The position numbers and the translations under genes were made by a program. The notes under the pieces are model-generated. The model saw only the letters and a list, made by a program, of their open reading frames with translations. It did no database searches and was not told where the DNA came from. A DNA stretch of 64,000 bases from Telmatospirillum sp. (lineage in GTDB: Bacteria; Pseudomonadota; Alphaproteobacteria; CACIAM-22H2), in NCBI GenBank assembly GCA_020248985.1, contig JADCGL010000030.1, forward strand, positions 62,001 to 126,000. The letters are read 5' to 3'. Position 1 is the stretch's first letter. The number at the start of each line of letters is the position of its first letter. Shown in pieces: positions 9,598-18,973 of the stretch.

Positions 9598-9637
9598 TTC
9601 GAAATTTCTCGCGTTCGATTCACCTGGAGATACGACA

Positions 9638-10168
9638 ATGTTGAAGACCGTTCATGCGGCGGCCCTTGCGGCCGCAGCACTTGGCTGCGTGCTTGTTGCC
9701 GGCCACGCCTACGCCCATGTCACGCTCGAACAGCCGCAAGCGGTTGCGGGCAGCACGTACAAAGCGGTGATCCGCGTGCCGCACGGCTGCGAGGGCTCGC
9801 CCACGATCCGCCTGCGCGTGCAGATCCCCGACGGCATGACCAACGTCAAGCCGATGCCCAAAGCAGGTTGGGAGCTCTCGACCGTGCGCGGCAAGCTTGC
9901 TACGCCGGTAGCGGGCGATCATGGTGCTCAGATCACCGAAGGCGTGCGCGAAGTGATCTGGAGCGGCGGGCGTCTGCTCGACGAGCATTACGACGAGTTC
10001 GTGCTGCGCGGCGCACTGCCCAACAAGCCGGGCGAGACGATCTATTTCCCCGCCGTCTCGGAGTGCGAGCGCGGCGTGGATCGATGGATCGAGATCCCGG
10101 CTGCCGGCAAATCGCCCGGCGACTATCGCTACCCGGCTCCGTCCTTGCGCCTGACGCCGCGCAATTGA
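9638..10168 (+). CDS. YcnI-like (DUF1775) secreted copper-binding protein
   Basis: 176-residue exported protein. The signal peptide ends at HAYA, leaving a mature N-terminus beginning with His (HVTLEQPQ). In DUF1775/YcnI proteins this His forms a copper-binding site, and that feature is preserved here. Other family marks are FRVPHGCEGSPT-like text (VIRVPHGCEGSPTIRLRVQIP), WELSTVRGKL, the conserved Trp in VIWSGGRLLDEHYDEFVL, and the second Cys in SECERG. A Shine-Dalgarno sequence (ctggaga) sits upstream of the ATG. It is the gene before the CopC-CopD fusion, whose start overlaps its stop. Confidence 0.88.
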   Translation: MLKTVHAAALAAAALGCVLVAGHAYAHVTLEQPQAVAGSTYKAVIRVPHGCEGSPTIRLRVQIPDGMTNVKPMPKAGWELSTVRGKLATPVAGDHGAQITEGVREVIWSGGRLLDEHYDEFVLRGALPNKPGETIYFPAVSECERGVDRWIEIPAAGKSPGDYRYPAPSLRLTPRN

Positions 10169-11745
10169 GCGGCAGAAGCAAACGTTGCCTCGGCCATGCC
10201 GCGATCCTCGCGATCGCGGCATGGTTCTGGGCGTCGGCGGCCCTGGCGCACGCTGTCCTGCTCGGCACATCGCCTGCCGACGGAACCGCACTTGCGCAGA
10301 GTCCGCCGCGCATCGTGTTTGCGTTCAACGAGACGGTCGTGCCCGCCGACGTGCGCATCGTCGATGCCAACGGTACTTTGCATGCAGGGCCAACCGGTGC
10401 CGAAGTCAAAGACGGCACCGTAACGCTGACACTCGCAAGCCCTTTGCCGCCCGGCCAATATGTCGCGGCCTATCGCGTTGCCTCGGCCGACACACATCCG
10501 ATCGCAGGCGCCATTCGCTTTTCGGTCGGCGAGACGGCACCTGACATTTCAGCGACCGTCGAGAACGTCGACAACGCGGAACGCTGGACAGCGCTCTCAG
10601 TGATCGTACGGTTCGTGCGCGATGCGGGCCTTTGCGTGGGCATCGGCGGCGCATTTTTTGTTCTGTTGGTCGCCCCGGCTTCGACGGCCCTAGCGCCGAT
10701 CCGATTGGCCCTCGCTGCAGCGGCATTGGCAAGCCTCGCGGGTGCGATTGTCGCCGGTGCGCGCCTGACAGCACCCACATCGCTCCTTTCGCTGTCCTTC
10801 TGGCAAACGACATTGAGCCTGTCGGCCGCCGCGGCCGCCGCTGCGATATTGCTCGGCATCCTCACTTCGTGGATGGGCTTGCGCAAAGCGTCGAAACCCC
10901 TGGCGGTCGTAGGCCTTGTCCTGGCTGCCCTCGGCACCGCGCTGACCGGCCACGCGGCAACCGGCGGCCTGGACGCCAGACTTGCGCAGACCGCGCACAG
11001 TCTTGCCGCCTTCGCGTGGCTCGGCGCCCTAATACCTTTGCTGTACCTTGCGCAAACCGGCCCCGCGAGCGCAGCGGAAATCGCCGCCCGTCGTTTTTCG
11101 GCACTGGCGCTCGCCCTCGTACCGGTCGCCCTTGCCGGTTCGATCGTGCTCGTCGTTGCCCGTGTGCCGCTCGAACTGGCCGGATCGGCATACGGTGTGC
11201 TGGCGTTGGCGAAGACCGTGCTACTGGGCGGCTTGCTCGCGATCGCGGCCCAGAACCGCTGGCGACTGGTGCCGAAGCTTGCCGCCGACGCAGCCGCGCG
11301 CACGCACTTCGTGCGAAACATGCGCATCGACATCGTGCTTGCGGCGGCACTGCTCGCCGTTACGGCTCAATTGAGCCACACGCCGCCGCCAAGCCATGGC
11401 GCCCTGCACGCGCATGGGCCGGCGGCAGGCATCTCGGTTGCCCTCATGCGCGAAGGGCATCAACTGACCCTCGCGATCGACGGACCAAATTTCGATCTTT
11501 ATCTCGCGAGACCCGACCTTGCCGCGTTCGACCCGCTCGAGACGGTGCTGGAGATTTCGCAGCCCGCACTTGGCATCGAAGCCTTGAAGCTGCCGCTGCA
11601 GCGTCTCGAGCCGGGCCATTACCGGGCAAACGCGAGCGGCATTGCTGCGCGCGGCCGATGGCAACTGCGCATCGAAGCGCTCGTGACGGATTTCAAGAAG
11701 ATCGTGTTCGAAACCGAGATCGAGCTCGGGTCAGCGTCCCGCTAG
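10165..11745 (+). CDS. CopC-CopD fusion copper protein with extra C-terminal domain
   Basis: 526 residues if the TTG overlapping the previous stop (TTGA) is used. This choice gives a clean signal peptide ending ASAALA and a mature N-terminus HAVLLGTSPADG, so the CopC copper-ligand His is residue 1, as in known CopC proteins. The CopC domain covers about residues 29-125 and includes SADTHPIAGAIRFSVG. A CopD domain with about eight membrane spans covers roughly 145-420. The last 100 residues form a soluble domain (from ISVALMREGHQLTLAID onward) resembling the YtkA/FixH type; I infer that only from shape. It probably handles periplasmic copper and its import across the inner membrane. Confidence 0.86.
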   Translation: MSGRSKRCLGHAAILAIAAWFWASAALAHAVLLGTSPADGTALAQSPPRIVFAFNETVVPADVRIVDANGTLHAGPTGAEVKDGTVTLTLASPLPPGQYVAAYRVASADTHPIAGAIRFSVGETAPDISATVENVDNAERWTALSVIVRFVRDAGLCVGIGGAFFVLLVAPASTALAPIRLALAAAALASLAGAIVAGARLTAPTSLLSLSFWQTTLSLSAAAAAAAILLGILTSWMGLRKASKPLAVVGLVLAALGTALTGHAATGGLDARLAQTAHSLAAFAWLGALIPLLYLAQTGPASAAEIAARRFSALALALVPVALAGSIVLVVARVPLELAGSAYGVLALAKTVLLGGLLAIAAQNRWRLVPKLAADAAARTHFVRNMRIDIVLAAALLAVTAQLSHTPPPSHGALHAHGPAAGISVALMREGHQLTLAIDGPNFDLYLARPDLAAFDPLETVLEISQPALGIEALKLPLQRLEPGHYRANASGIAARGRWQLRIEALVTDFKKIVFETEIELGSASR

Positions 11746-11949
11746 ACGCGCGTGCTCGGCTTCGAGCGTGCGCGCAATGTCGGCGGCGAGTGAAGCCGCG
11801 GCCTTGGGCCCGAGTTCGCCCGACGGACCGCCATGTGTCAAAGCCAGCAGCTTGTCCATCGCCGCTGCGCATTTTGCCGCGACCGCATCGATTTCCGGCG
11901 CTGAAAGCACGGTGCGAGTCGCTTGATCGGGAGGATTTGCGTTGACCAT
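11731..11949 (-). CDS. Small hypothetical protein
   Basis: 72-residue, soluble, alanine-rich and probably helical protein (MVNANPPDQATRTVLSAPEI...). No family recognised and no signal peptide. It is convergent with the copCD gene, with a 15-base overlap at the stops, and divergent from pyrB. The start was placed at the ATG before VNANPP; the frame is open to 12027 but the extra residues look random. Codon third positions are GC-rich as in neighbours, which is weak support in a genome of this composition. It may not be real. Confidence 0.45.
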   Translation of the reverse strand: MVNANPPDQATRTVLSAPEIDAVAAKCAAAMDKLLALTHGGPSGELGPKAAASLAADIARTLEAEHARLAGR

Positions 11950-12056
11950 GAAACCAAGCTGGCACCAAAAGGTTAACAATTGGTTTCGTTGCCAAATTCC
12001 CGATGCGCAACGCGCTGCTTGCGGCACCCCGGGTCGGTCGATATAACGCCGCTTTA

Positions 12057-13028
12057 ATGTCTCAAAACGTCTTTCCCGTCGGCCGCCTGCGTCTGCGCCA
12101 TCTTTTGGGCATCGAGGGGCTATCGGCCGAGGAGATCACGCTCCTCCTCGACCTCTCCGAATCCTACGTCGAACAGAATCGCGCGCGCGGCGGCAAGAGC
12201 AGCCTGCTGCGCGGACGCACGATCATCAATCTGTTCTTCGAAAACTCGACGCGTACGCGCACCTCGTTCGAACTTGCGGGCAAGCGCCTGGGCGGCGACG
12301 TCGTGAACATGTCGGCCGAAGTTTCGTCCATCAAGAAGGGCGAGACGCTGATGGATACGGCCGTAACAATGAACGCGATGCTGCCCGACGTGCTGATTGT
12401 GCGCCACCCGGACTCCGGGGCCGTCAAGCTCCTGTCCGAAAAAGTCGACTGCGCCGTCATCAACGCGGGCGACGGCACGCACGAACACCCGACCCAAGCG
12501 CTTCTCGACGCGCTCGCCATAAGGCGCCACAAAAAGCGCCTGCAGGGTCTGCTCGTGGCGATCTGCGGCGACATTCTGCACAGCCGCGTGGCGCGCTCGA
12601 ACATCCATCTTTTGGCTACGATGGGGGCGCGGGTGCGCGTCGTGGGCCCGCCCACTTTGATGCCGACCGCAATCGCGCGCATGGGCGTGGAAGTATTCCA
12701 CGACATGCGCAAAGGTCTCGAAGGCGTGGACATCGTCATGATGCTGCGCCTGCAGACCGAGCGCATGCAGGGCAATTTCGTGCCTTCGGTGCGCGAATAT
12801 TTCCGCCATTACGGTCTCGACTATGAGAAGCTAAGCGTGGCCAAACCCGACGCGCTGATCATGCATCCGGGCCCGATGAATCGCGGCGTGGAAATCGACA
12901 GCGAAGTCGCCGACGACGTCGACCGCTCGCTCATCCGCGAACAGGTCGAGATGGGTGTCGCCGTGCGCATGGCGTGCCTCGATCTGCTCACGCGCAATCT
13001 CGTCTCCAACACCGGCGGTGCGACGTGA
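12057..13028 (+). CDS. pyrB: Aspartate carbamoyltransferase catalytic chain
   Basis: 323-residue ATCase, which joins carbamoyl phosphate and aspartate in the second step of pyrimidine synthesis. The carbamoyl-phosphate loop is [21 protein letters not shown], the aspartate-side motif is [10 protein letters not shown], and the C-terminal signature is [11 protein letters not shown]. Another conserved motif is [13 protein letters not shown]. The start at [11 protein letters not shown] was preferred to an upstream ATG at 12003, which would add unconserved residues. It overlaps the pyrC-like gene by four bases (GTGA), an arrangement that in other bacteria goes with a PyrB-PyrC' complex. Confidence 0.97.
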   Translation: MSQNVFPVGRLRLRHLLGIEGLSAEEITLLLDLSESYVEQNRARGGKSSLLRGRTIINLFFENSTRTRTSFELAGKRLGGDVVNMSAEVSSIKKGETLMDTAVTMNAMLPDVLIVRHPDSGAVKLLSEKVDCAVINAGDGTHEHPTQALLDALAIRRHKKRLQGLLVAICGDILHSRVARSNIHLLATMGARVRVVGPPTLMPTAIARMGVEVFHDMRKGLEGVDIVMMLRLQTERMQGNFVPSVREYFRHYGLDYEKLSVAKPDALIMHPGPMNRGVEIDSEVADDVDRSLIREQVEMGVAVRMACLDLLTRNLVSNTGGAT

Positions 13029-14377
13029 GATATCCCGACGGCGTTGTGCCCGCAAAAACGCCGGGCGGACGCGGCGGTCCGCCGGTCGCTTACGTGAACG
13101 CGCGATTGCTCGACCCAGCCTCGAATCTCGACACGCTCGGCGGAATGGTCGTTCGCAGCGGGCAGGTTGCGGAAATCGGTGCACATCTGGCGGCCGCCGG
13201 CGCATTGGCCGCCGCAGGCCCCGCCGGCATCGAGACGATCGATTGCGCCGGCATGTGCCTTGCCCCTGGGCTCGTCGACATGCGCGTCCAGCTGCGCGAG
13301 CCCGGCGAAGAGCACAAGGAAACCATCTCGACCGCGAGCGAAGCGGCGGCCGTGGGCGGTGTCACCACCATGGTCGCCTTGCCGAATACGCGGCCGGCGA
13401 TCGACGATGCGGCCCTGGTCGAATCGGTTGCGCGCCTCGCGCGTGAGACGAGCCTTGTGCGCGTGCACACTTATGCGGCCGTCACGCGCGGCCTCAACGG
13501 CAAGGAAATGACCGAGTTCGGTCTGCTCGCGGCGGCCGGCGCGTTGGGCTTCACCGACGCAACGCATGCCGTTGCCGATCCGCAGTTGCTGCGCCGCGCC
13601 CTTTCCTACGCGCGCACCTTCGGCAAGGCGATCATCCAGCATCCCGAAGAACCGATCCTATCGCGCGGTGCAATGAACGAGGGTGAATTGTCCACGCGCC
13701 TCGGCATTCCGGGCTCGCCCGCTATGGCCGAGATCATCCAGATCGAACGCGACATCCGCATTGCCGAACTCACCGGCGGACGCCTGCATTTCTCGAACGT
13801 CACGACCGCGCAAGGTCTTGCCGCGATCCGCAACGCCAAGGCGCGCGGTTTGCACATCACCTGCGACACCGCCCCGCATTATTTTGCGCTGAACGAGATG
13901 GCGCTCAGCGACTACCGCACCTTCGCGAAAGTCTCGCCGCCTTTGCGCAGCGAGGACGACCGCCGTGCGGTGATCGAAGCGCTCAAAGACGGTACCATCG
14001 ACGCGATCGCCTCCGACCATTCGCCGCACGACCAGGATTCCAAACGCCTGCCGCTTGCCCAAGCGGCTTTCGGCACGGTTGGACTCGAAACGCTGCTGCC
14101 GATCGTACTCGAGCTTGTGCACAACAAGCAGCTTGGGCTGCTCGCGGCACTTGCCAAAGTCACGAGCGCGCCGGCATCGCTGCTCGGCCTAAAGGAAGGA
14201 CGCTTGGCCAAGGGCCTTGCGGCCGACTTCGTGGTCTTCGACCCGGCAGCCCCCTGGAAAATCGAAGCCAAGAGCCTGCAGTCCAAATCCAAGAACTCCG
14301 CCTTCGACGACCGGCTCGTGCAGGGACGCGTGCTGCGCACGGTCGCGGCCGGCATCCCCATCCATATCGCAAGCTAG
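13025..14377 (+). CDS. pyrC: Dihydroorotase-like protein (PyrC'), probably lacking catalytic metal site
   Basis: 450-residue class I dihydroorotase homologue starting with GTG inside the pyrB stop (GTGA). The fold is clear: [20 protein letters not shown] near residue 81, [14 protein letters not shown] near 111, and [13 protein letters not shown] near 329 with the catalytic-type Asp. However the metal-binding HxH that normally precedes REPG is R87-V88-Q89, and the later His ligand in the usual LHxxHVST motif is Asn (LHFSNVTT, residue 258). Such proteins next to pyrB can be non-catalytic partners that assemble and stabilise ATCase; a true dihydroorotase would then be encoded elsewhere. Several alphaproteobacterial PyrC annotations share this feature. 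Confidence 0.85.
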   Translation: MRYPDGVVPAKTPGGRGGPPVAYVNARLLDPASNLDTLGGMVVRSGQVAEIGAHLAAAGALAAAGPAGIETIDCAGMCLAPGLVDMRVQLREPGEEHKETISTASEAAAVGGVTTMVALPNTRPAIDDAALVESVARLARETSLVRVHTYAAVTRGLNGKEMTEFGLLAAAGALGFTDATHAVADPQLLRRALSYARTFGKAIIQHPEEPILSRGAMNEGELSTRLGIPGSPAMAEIIQIERDIRIAELTGGRLHFSNVTTAQGLAAIRNAKARGLHITCDTAPHYFALNEMALSDYRTFAKVSPPLRSEDDRRAVIEALKDGTIDAIASDHSPHDQDSKRLPLAQAAFGTVGLETLLPIVLELVHNKQLGLLAALAKVTSAPASLLGLKEGRLAKGLAADFVVFDPAAPWKIEAKSLQSKSKNSAFDDRLVQGRVLRTVAAGIPIHIAS

Positions 14378-14386
14378 GGCATCGCC

Positions 14387-15055
14387 TTGTTCGATCCCGA
14401 CACGCTGGCGCTGGCTTGGCCCTATTTGGCGACGGCCTTACTTGCTGGATATCTGCTGGGCTCCGTACCTTTTGGCCTCGTACTGACGCGCGCCGCCGGC
14501 CTTGGCGACATCCGCAAGATCGGGTCGGGCAATATCGGGGCGACCAACGTGCTGCGCACCGGCAACAAGGTGCTGGCCCTCGCAACCCTGGTGCTCGATT
14601 CCGGCAAGGGCGCCATCGCGGTTCTGATCTTGCGCGCAGTCTGGGGCCCCGATGCGGCCCTGATCGCCGGTTTCGGCGCGCTGCTCGGGCATCTGTTTCC
14701 GGTGTGGCTCGGCTTCAAAGGCGGCAAAGGTGTCGCAACCGCCCTCGGGACCTTGATCGCCTTGTCATGGCCGATCGGGCTTGCGGCCTGTGCCACCTGG
14801 GCGCTCGTCGCGGCGGTGTTTCGCTATTCCTCGCTTGCAGCCCTGATCGCCGTCGCCGCGACGCCCGCGTTTGCGTGGTATCTGCCGATCCTGTGGGCGC
14901 CGGGCCAGGAACTGGGCGGCGACCTGCAGCTGGCCGGCTTTGCCGCCGCGATGGCGGTGCTCATCTGGATCAAGCACAAGACCAACATTGCGCGGCTCTT
15001 GGCCGGCACCGAACCGAAAATCGGCCAGAAGAAAGCACTGTCGACCGAGGGTTGA
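14387..15055 (+). CDS. plsY: Glycerol-3-phosphate acyltransferase PlsY
   Basis: 222-residue membrane acyltransferase that uses acyl-phosphate to make lysophosphatidate, the first step of phospholipid synthesis. Conserved PlsY motifs are all present: [13 protein letters not shown], the loop [25 protein letters not shown], and [17 protein letters not shown]. About five membrane spans. It starts at TTG ten bases after the pyrC-like stop; no in-frame ATG gives a better N-terminus. Tight spacing suggests it belongs to the pyrBC transcript and is followed by dprA 32 bases later. Confidence 0.95.
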   Translation: MFDPDTLALAWPYLATALLAGYLLGSVPFGLVLTRAAGLGDIRKIGSGNIGATNVLRTGNKVLALATLVLDSGKGAIAVLILRAVWGPDAALIAGFGALLGHLFPVWLGFKGGKGVATALGTLIALSWPIGLAACATWALVAAVFRYSSLAALIAVAATPAFAWYLPILWAPGQELGGDLQLAGFAAAMAVLIWIKHKTNIARLLAGTEPKIGQKKALSTEG

Positions 15056-15087
15056 CGCAAGATTGCAGACGCGGCCAAAATCGGCCG

Positions 15088-16197
15088 ATGTCGCCAAGCA
15101 ATCTCACCGACGACGAGCGCTGCCAATGGCTGCGCTTGATCCGCACCGAGAATGTCGGCCCCATCGCATTCGGCCAGTTGCTGGGCCGCTACGGCAGCGC
15201 TGCCGCGGCCCTTGCCGCCATCCCCGACCTCGCAAGCCGCGCCGGCAAACGCAGTATCCGCGTAGCCTCGCTTGCCGAAGCGCAAGCTGAAATCGCCGCG
15301 CTGGCCAAGCTCGATGGGCGTTTCGTCGCAATTGGCGAACCAGACTATCCGCCGCTGCTGGCCGAAATCGAAGATGCCCCGCCGCTGCTGGCCGTACGCG
15401 GCTTTGCGCATGTGTGGAAGCGCCCGTGCCTTGCCATTGTGGGGGCGCGCAACGCGTCGCTGAACGGCCAGCGCTTTGCGCGCGAATTGGCGCAAGAACT
15501 CGGCGAAGCCGGTCTTACGGTCGTTTCCGGGCTCGCGCGCGGCATCGATGCGGCCGCCCATGCGGGTGCCCTTGCGACCGGCACCGTCGCCGTGATGGCC
15601 GGCGGCATCGACCATATCTACCCGGTCGAGAACAAAGAGCTCTATGGGCGGATCGCCGCCCAAGGGGCGGTCGTGTCGGAGATCCGCCTCGGCGAAGTTC
15701 CGCAAGCCCATCATTTCCCGCGTCGCAACCGGATCGTCTCGGGCATCTGCCGCGGCACCTTGGTCATCGAGGCGGCGTTGCGCTCGGGCTCGCTGATTAC
15801 GGCACGCCTCGCGGGCGAGCAGGGCCGCGAGGTTTTTGCCGTGCCCGGCTCGCCGCTCGATCCGCGCGCACGCGGCGCCAACGCGCTGCTGCGCCAAGGC
15901 GCAACGCTCGTGGAGACCGCCCAAGACGTGCTCGAGGTGCTGCGGGGAATGCACCTCGAATCACCTAAGTTTTTACCTGAAAAATATTCATCAAGTGTCT
16001 ATAAAATATCAGAAAAAGAAATATGGTCAGCGCGCGATTCCATCTACCAAGCCCTGGCCCCGTCGCCGACGTTAGTTGACGAAATCGTGCGCGAGTGCCA
16101 ATTGTCCGCCCCCGTCGTCCTGGCCGCCTTGCTCGAATTGGAGCTTGCCGGCCTCGTCGACAGACATCCGGGCGGCCGGGTTTCGCGTCGGGTTTAG
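15088..16197 (+). CDS. dprA: DNA-processing protein DprA
   Basis: 369-residue DprA/Smf, which loads RecA on incoming single-stranded DNA during natural transformation. An N-terminal helical region (to about 70) precedes the Rossmann-like core with AIVGARNASLNGQRFA, VVSGLARGIDAAAHAGAL, MAGGIDHIYPVEN, FPRRNRIVSGI and GSLITARLAGEQGREVFAVPG. A C-terminal winged-helix domain (about residues 310-369) ends in HPGGRVSRRV. The linker between core and winged helix, encoded around 15960-16030, is strikingly AT-rich with codons such as TTT, AAA, TCA and ATA, unlike anything near it. The frame stays open across it. Confidence 0.95.
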   Translation: MSPSNLTDDERCQWLRLIRTENVGPIAFGQLLGRYGSAAAALAAIPDLASRAGKRSIRVASLAEAQAEIAALAKLDGRFVAIGEPDYPPLLAEIEDAPPLLAVRGFAHVWKRPCLAIVGARNASLNGQRFARELAQELGEAGLTVVSGLARGIDAAAHAGALATGTVAVMAGGIDHIYPVENKELYGRIAAQGAVVSEIRLGEVPQAHHFPRRNRIVSGICRGTLVIEAALRSGSLITARLAGEQGREVFAVPGSPLDPRARGANALLRQGATLVETAQDVLEVLRGMHLESPKFLPEKYSSSVYKISEKEIWSARDSIYQALAPSPTLVDEIVRECQLSAPVVLAALLELELAGLVDRHPGGRVSRRV

Positions 16198-16252
16198 CGA
16201 AAATCAGCCGGTCGGTACGGCAGAAGGCGCGATCGCGCCGACAGGCAGGCGG

Positions 16253-18919
16253 ATGAAGCTCGTTATTGTGGAATCGCCGTCGAAGGCGAAAACCATCAAC
16301 AAATATCTCGGCGACGAATATCGCGTCCTCGCCTCGTACGGGCATGTGCGCGATTTGCGCGAAAAAGACGGCGCGGTCGAGCCCGACCGCGACTTCGAAA
16401 TGCATTGGGAAATCGGCGAACGTGCCAAAAAGCCCGTTTCCGAAATCACGCGGGCCCTCAAGGGCGTCAAGACGCTGATCCTGGCGACCGACCCCGACCG
16501 CGAGGGCGAGGCGATTTCCTGGCACCTTAAAGAAGTGCTGGCCGCCGCCAACAAGCTTAAAGACGTCGATGTGCGCCGCGTCGTGTTCAACGAGATCACC
16601 AAGACCGCGATCCTCGAGGCGATGCGCCATCCGCGCGACCTCGACCGCGATCTGGTCGATGCGTATCTCGCCCGCCGCGCTCTCGATTTCCTCGTGGGCT
16701 TCAACCTGTCGCCGGTGCTGTGGCGCAAGCTGCCGGGCAGCCGGTCGGCTGGCCGCGTGCAGTCGGTCGCATTGCGGCTGATCTGCGAACGCGAGAACGA
16801 AATCGAGCGGTTCCGCGCGCGCGAATATTGGACGATCGGTGCGCAGTTCACCGCCAAGGGCGGCGAGAAGTTCGAAGCGCGTTTAACCCAGCTCGACGGT
16901 GCCCGCCTCGACAAGTTCGACATTGCCAACGAAGCCGCCGCCCAAGCCGCGGTCGCCAAAATCGAAGACGGCGATCCCTTTACGGTCGCGAGCGTGGAGC
17001 GCAAGCGCGTGCGGCGCAATCCGATGGCGCCGTTCACGACCTCGACGCTGCAGCAGGAAGCCTCGCGCAAACTGGGCTTCGGCGCCTCGCGCACGATGCG
17101 CCTTGCCCAGCAGCTCTACGAGGGCTTCGACATTGGCGGCGAGACCGTGGGCCTCATCACCTACATGCGTACCGACAGCGTGACGCTGTCGGGCGAAGCG
17201 GTGCGTGCTGCCCGCGCGCTGATCGCCGAACGCTTCGGCAAGAAGTTTCTGCCCGAGCAGCCACGCATCTGGAAGACCCAGGCAAAAAACGCGCAGGAAG
17301 CCCACGAAGCCATCCGCCCGACCGACCTTCTGCGGCGCCCTGATCAGGTCGCGCACGCTCTTGCGGACGACCAGCTCAAACTTTATGAGCTGATCTGGAA
17401 GCGCACGATCGCCTCGGAAATGGAGAGCGCGCAACTCGATCAGGTCGCGGTCGATCTCGCCTCGCCCGACGGCCGCACGGTGTTGCGCGCGACCGGCTCC
17501 ACGCTGGTTTTCGAAGGTTTCCTCGCCCTCTATCGCGAAGATCGCGACGACCCGACCGAAGGCGAAGACGACGAAAACCGCCTGCTGCCGGCCCTTGCCG
17601 AAGGCGACGCGACGCCACGTGGGGCGATCAAGCCCGAGCAGCATTTCACGCAGCCGCCGCCGCGTTTTTCCGAGGCGAGCCTCGTCAAGCGCCTCGAAGA
17701 ACTCGGCATCGGTCGCCCCTCGACCTACGCCTCGATCCTCGAGACGCTGCAGGAGCGCGGCTATGTGAAGCTCGACAAGCGCCGCTTCACGCCCGAAGAC
17801 CGCGGCCGGGTTGTGACGACGTTCCTCGAAAACTATTTCAAGCGCTATGTCGAATACGATTTCACGGCCAAGCTCGAAGACCAGCTCGATGAGATTTCGG
17901 GCGGCCGTGCGGACTGGCGCAAGGTGCTGGCCGATTTCTGGAACGCCTTCTCGAAATCGATCGCCGACACCAAAGACCTCAAAATCCGGGACGTGATCGA
18001 CGCGCTCGACGAAGCGCTCGGCCCGCATTTCTTCCCCGACAAACTGGGCGGTGCGGATGCGCGCGGCTGCCCCGCCTGCTCGGGCGGTCGCTTGGGCCTG
18101 CGTCTTGGCAAGCGCGGTGCGTTCATCGGCTGCTCGAACTATCCGACATGCAGCTTCACGCGGCCTTTGACGGTCGATGGCGGCGACGGCGAGCAGACGG
18201 GGGGTGTCGCCAACAAGGTCATCGGCGTCGATCCCGAGACCAAAGAAGAAATCCATCTGCGCAACGGGCCGTTTGGGCCGTATGTGCAGCTCGGCACTGG
18301 CGGCGAAAAGGTCAAACCGAAGCGCCAATCGGTGCCCAAAGATATGAAGCCCGAAGACGTAACCCTCGAAGTCGCGCTGAAGCTTTTGTCGCTGCCGCGC
18401 TTGGTCGGCACGCACCCCGAAACGGGCGAAACGATCCTCGCCGGGCTCGGCCGCTTCGGGCCGTATCTGAAACACGGCGAGAAATACAAATCGATTCCGA
18501 CGACGCAAGACGCGCTCGAGATCGGCCTCAATCGCGCGGTCGACGTGCTGGCCCAACCTTCGACCGGGCGGCGCTTCGGCCGTGCCGCCGCCCCCGCCGG
18601 GCGCGTGGTCGGCAACCATCCGGACGACAACGCGCCGATCACGGCCGCCGTCGGCAGCTACGGGCCGTACGTCAAACACGGCAGCACCTACGCGAACCTG
18701 CCCAAAGACATCACGCCCGAAGAAGTCACGCTCGAAGACGCCGTGCGCCTCATCGCCGAGCGGCGTGCACGCGCGGGCAATACACCCACGCGCAAAAAGG
18801 CCGTCGCCAAGAAGGCCGCGAAGCCGAAAGCCGAGAAGCCGAAGGCCGAAAAGCCCAAGGCCGAAAAAGCAGCGCCGAAGCCCAAACGCGCCAAGAAGCC
18901 TGCTGCCGCCGAGCAGTAA
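16253..18919 (+). CDS. topA: DNA topoisomerase I
   Basis: 888-residue type IA topoisomerase relaxing negative supercoils. The Toprim domain starts at the N-terminus (LVIVESPSKAKTINKYL) with the acidic triad in ATDPDREGEAISWHL. The active-site Tyr lies in GLITYMRTDSVTLSG. One C4 zinc ribbon is visible (CPACSGGRLG ... FIGCSNYPTC) and is followed by three C-terminal repeats marked GPFGPYVQLG, GRFGPYLKHG and GSYGPYVKHG. The protein ends in a Lys/Ala/Pro-rich tail with the repeat KPKAE. This repeat-plus-tail layout is usual in alphaproteobacteria. Start at the ATG before KLVIVES; the frame extends upstream into dprA only as a shadow. Confidence 0.97.
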   Translation: MKLVIVESPSKAKTINKYLGDEYRVLASYGHVRDLREKDGAVEPDRDFEMHWEIGERAKKPVSEITRALKGVKTLILATDPDREGEAISWHLKEVLAAANKLKDVDVRRVVFNEITKTAILEAMRHPRDLDRDLVDAYLARRALDFLVGFNLSPVLWRKLPGSRSAGRVQSVALRLICERENEIERFRAREYWTIGAQFTAKGGEKFEARLTQLDGARLDKFDIANEAAAQAAVAKIEDGDPFTVASVERKRVRRNPMAPFTTSTLQQEASRKLGFGASRTMRLAQQLYEGFDIGGETVGLITYMRTDSVTLSGEAVRAARALIAERFGKKFLPEQPRIWKTQAKNAQEAHEAIRPTDLLRRPDQVAHALADDQLKLYELIWKRTIASEMESAQLDQVAVDLASPDGRTVLRATGSTLVFEGFLALYREDRDDPTEGEDDENRLLPALAEGDATPRGAIKPEQHFTQPPPRFSEASLVKRLEELGIGRPSTYASILETLQERGYVKLDKRRFTPEDRGRVVTTFLENYFKRYVEYDFTAKLEDQLDEISGGRADWRKVLADFWNAFSKSIADTKDLKIRDVIDALDEALGPHFFPDKLGGADARGCPACSGGRLGLRLGKRGAFIGCSNYPTCSFTRPLTVDGGDGEQTGGVANKVIGVDPETKEEIHLRNGPFGPYVQLGTGGEKVKPKRQSVPKDMKPEDVTLEVALKLLSLPRLVGTHPETGETILAGLGRFGPYLKHGEKYKSIPTTQDALEIGLNRAVDVLAQPSTGRRFGRAAAPAGRVVGNHPDDNAPITAAVGSYGPYVKHGSTYANLPKDITPEEVTLEDAVRLIAERRARAGNTPTRKKAVAKKAAKPKAEKPKAEKPKAEKAAPKPKRAKKPAAAEQ

Positions 18920-18973
18920 TCTTAACGGGAGCCGCATTGCGCCTCGGCGCAAAGCGGTTCACCCTCGGCTTCG

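Noticed and set aside
18780-18916. KPKAE tandem repeats at the end of topA as an independent repeat element
   Set aside because: They encode the Lys-rich tail usual in alphaproteobacterial TopA and are part of the gene.
16883-18952. 689-codon minus-strand open frame across topA
   Set aside because: Antisense shadow of topoisomerase I, Arg/Leu/Gly-rich and without homology; high GC keeps antisense frames open.
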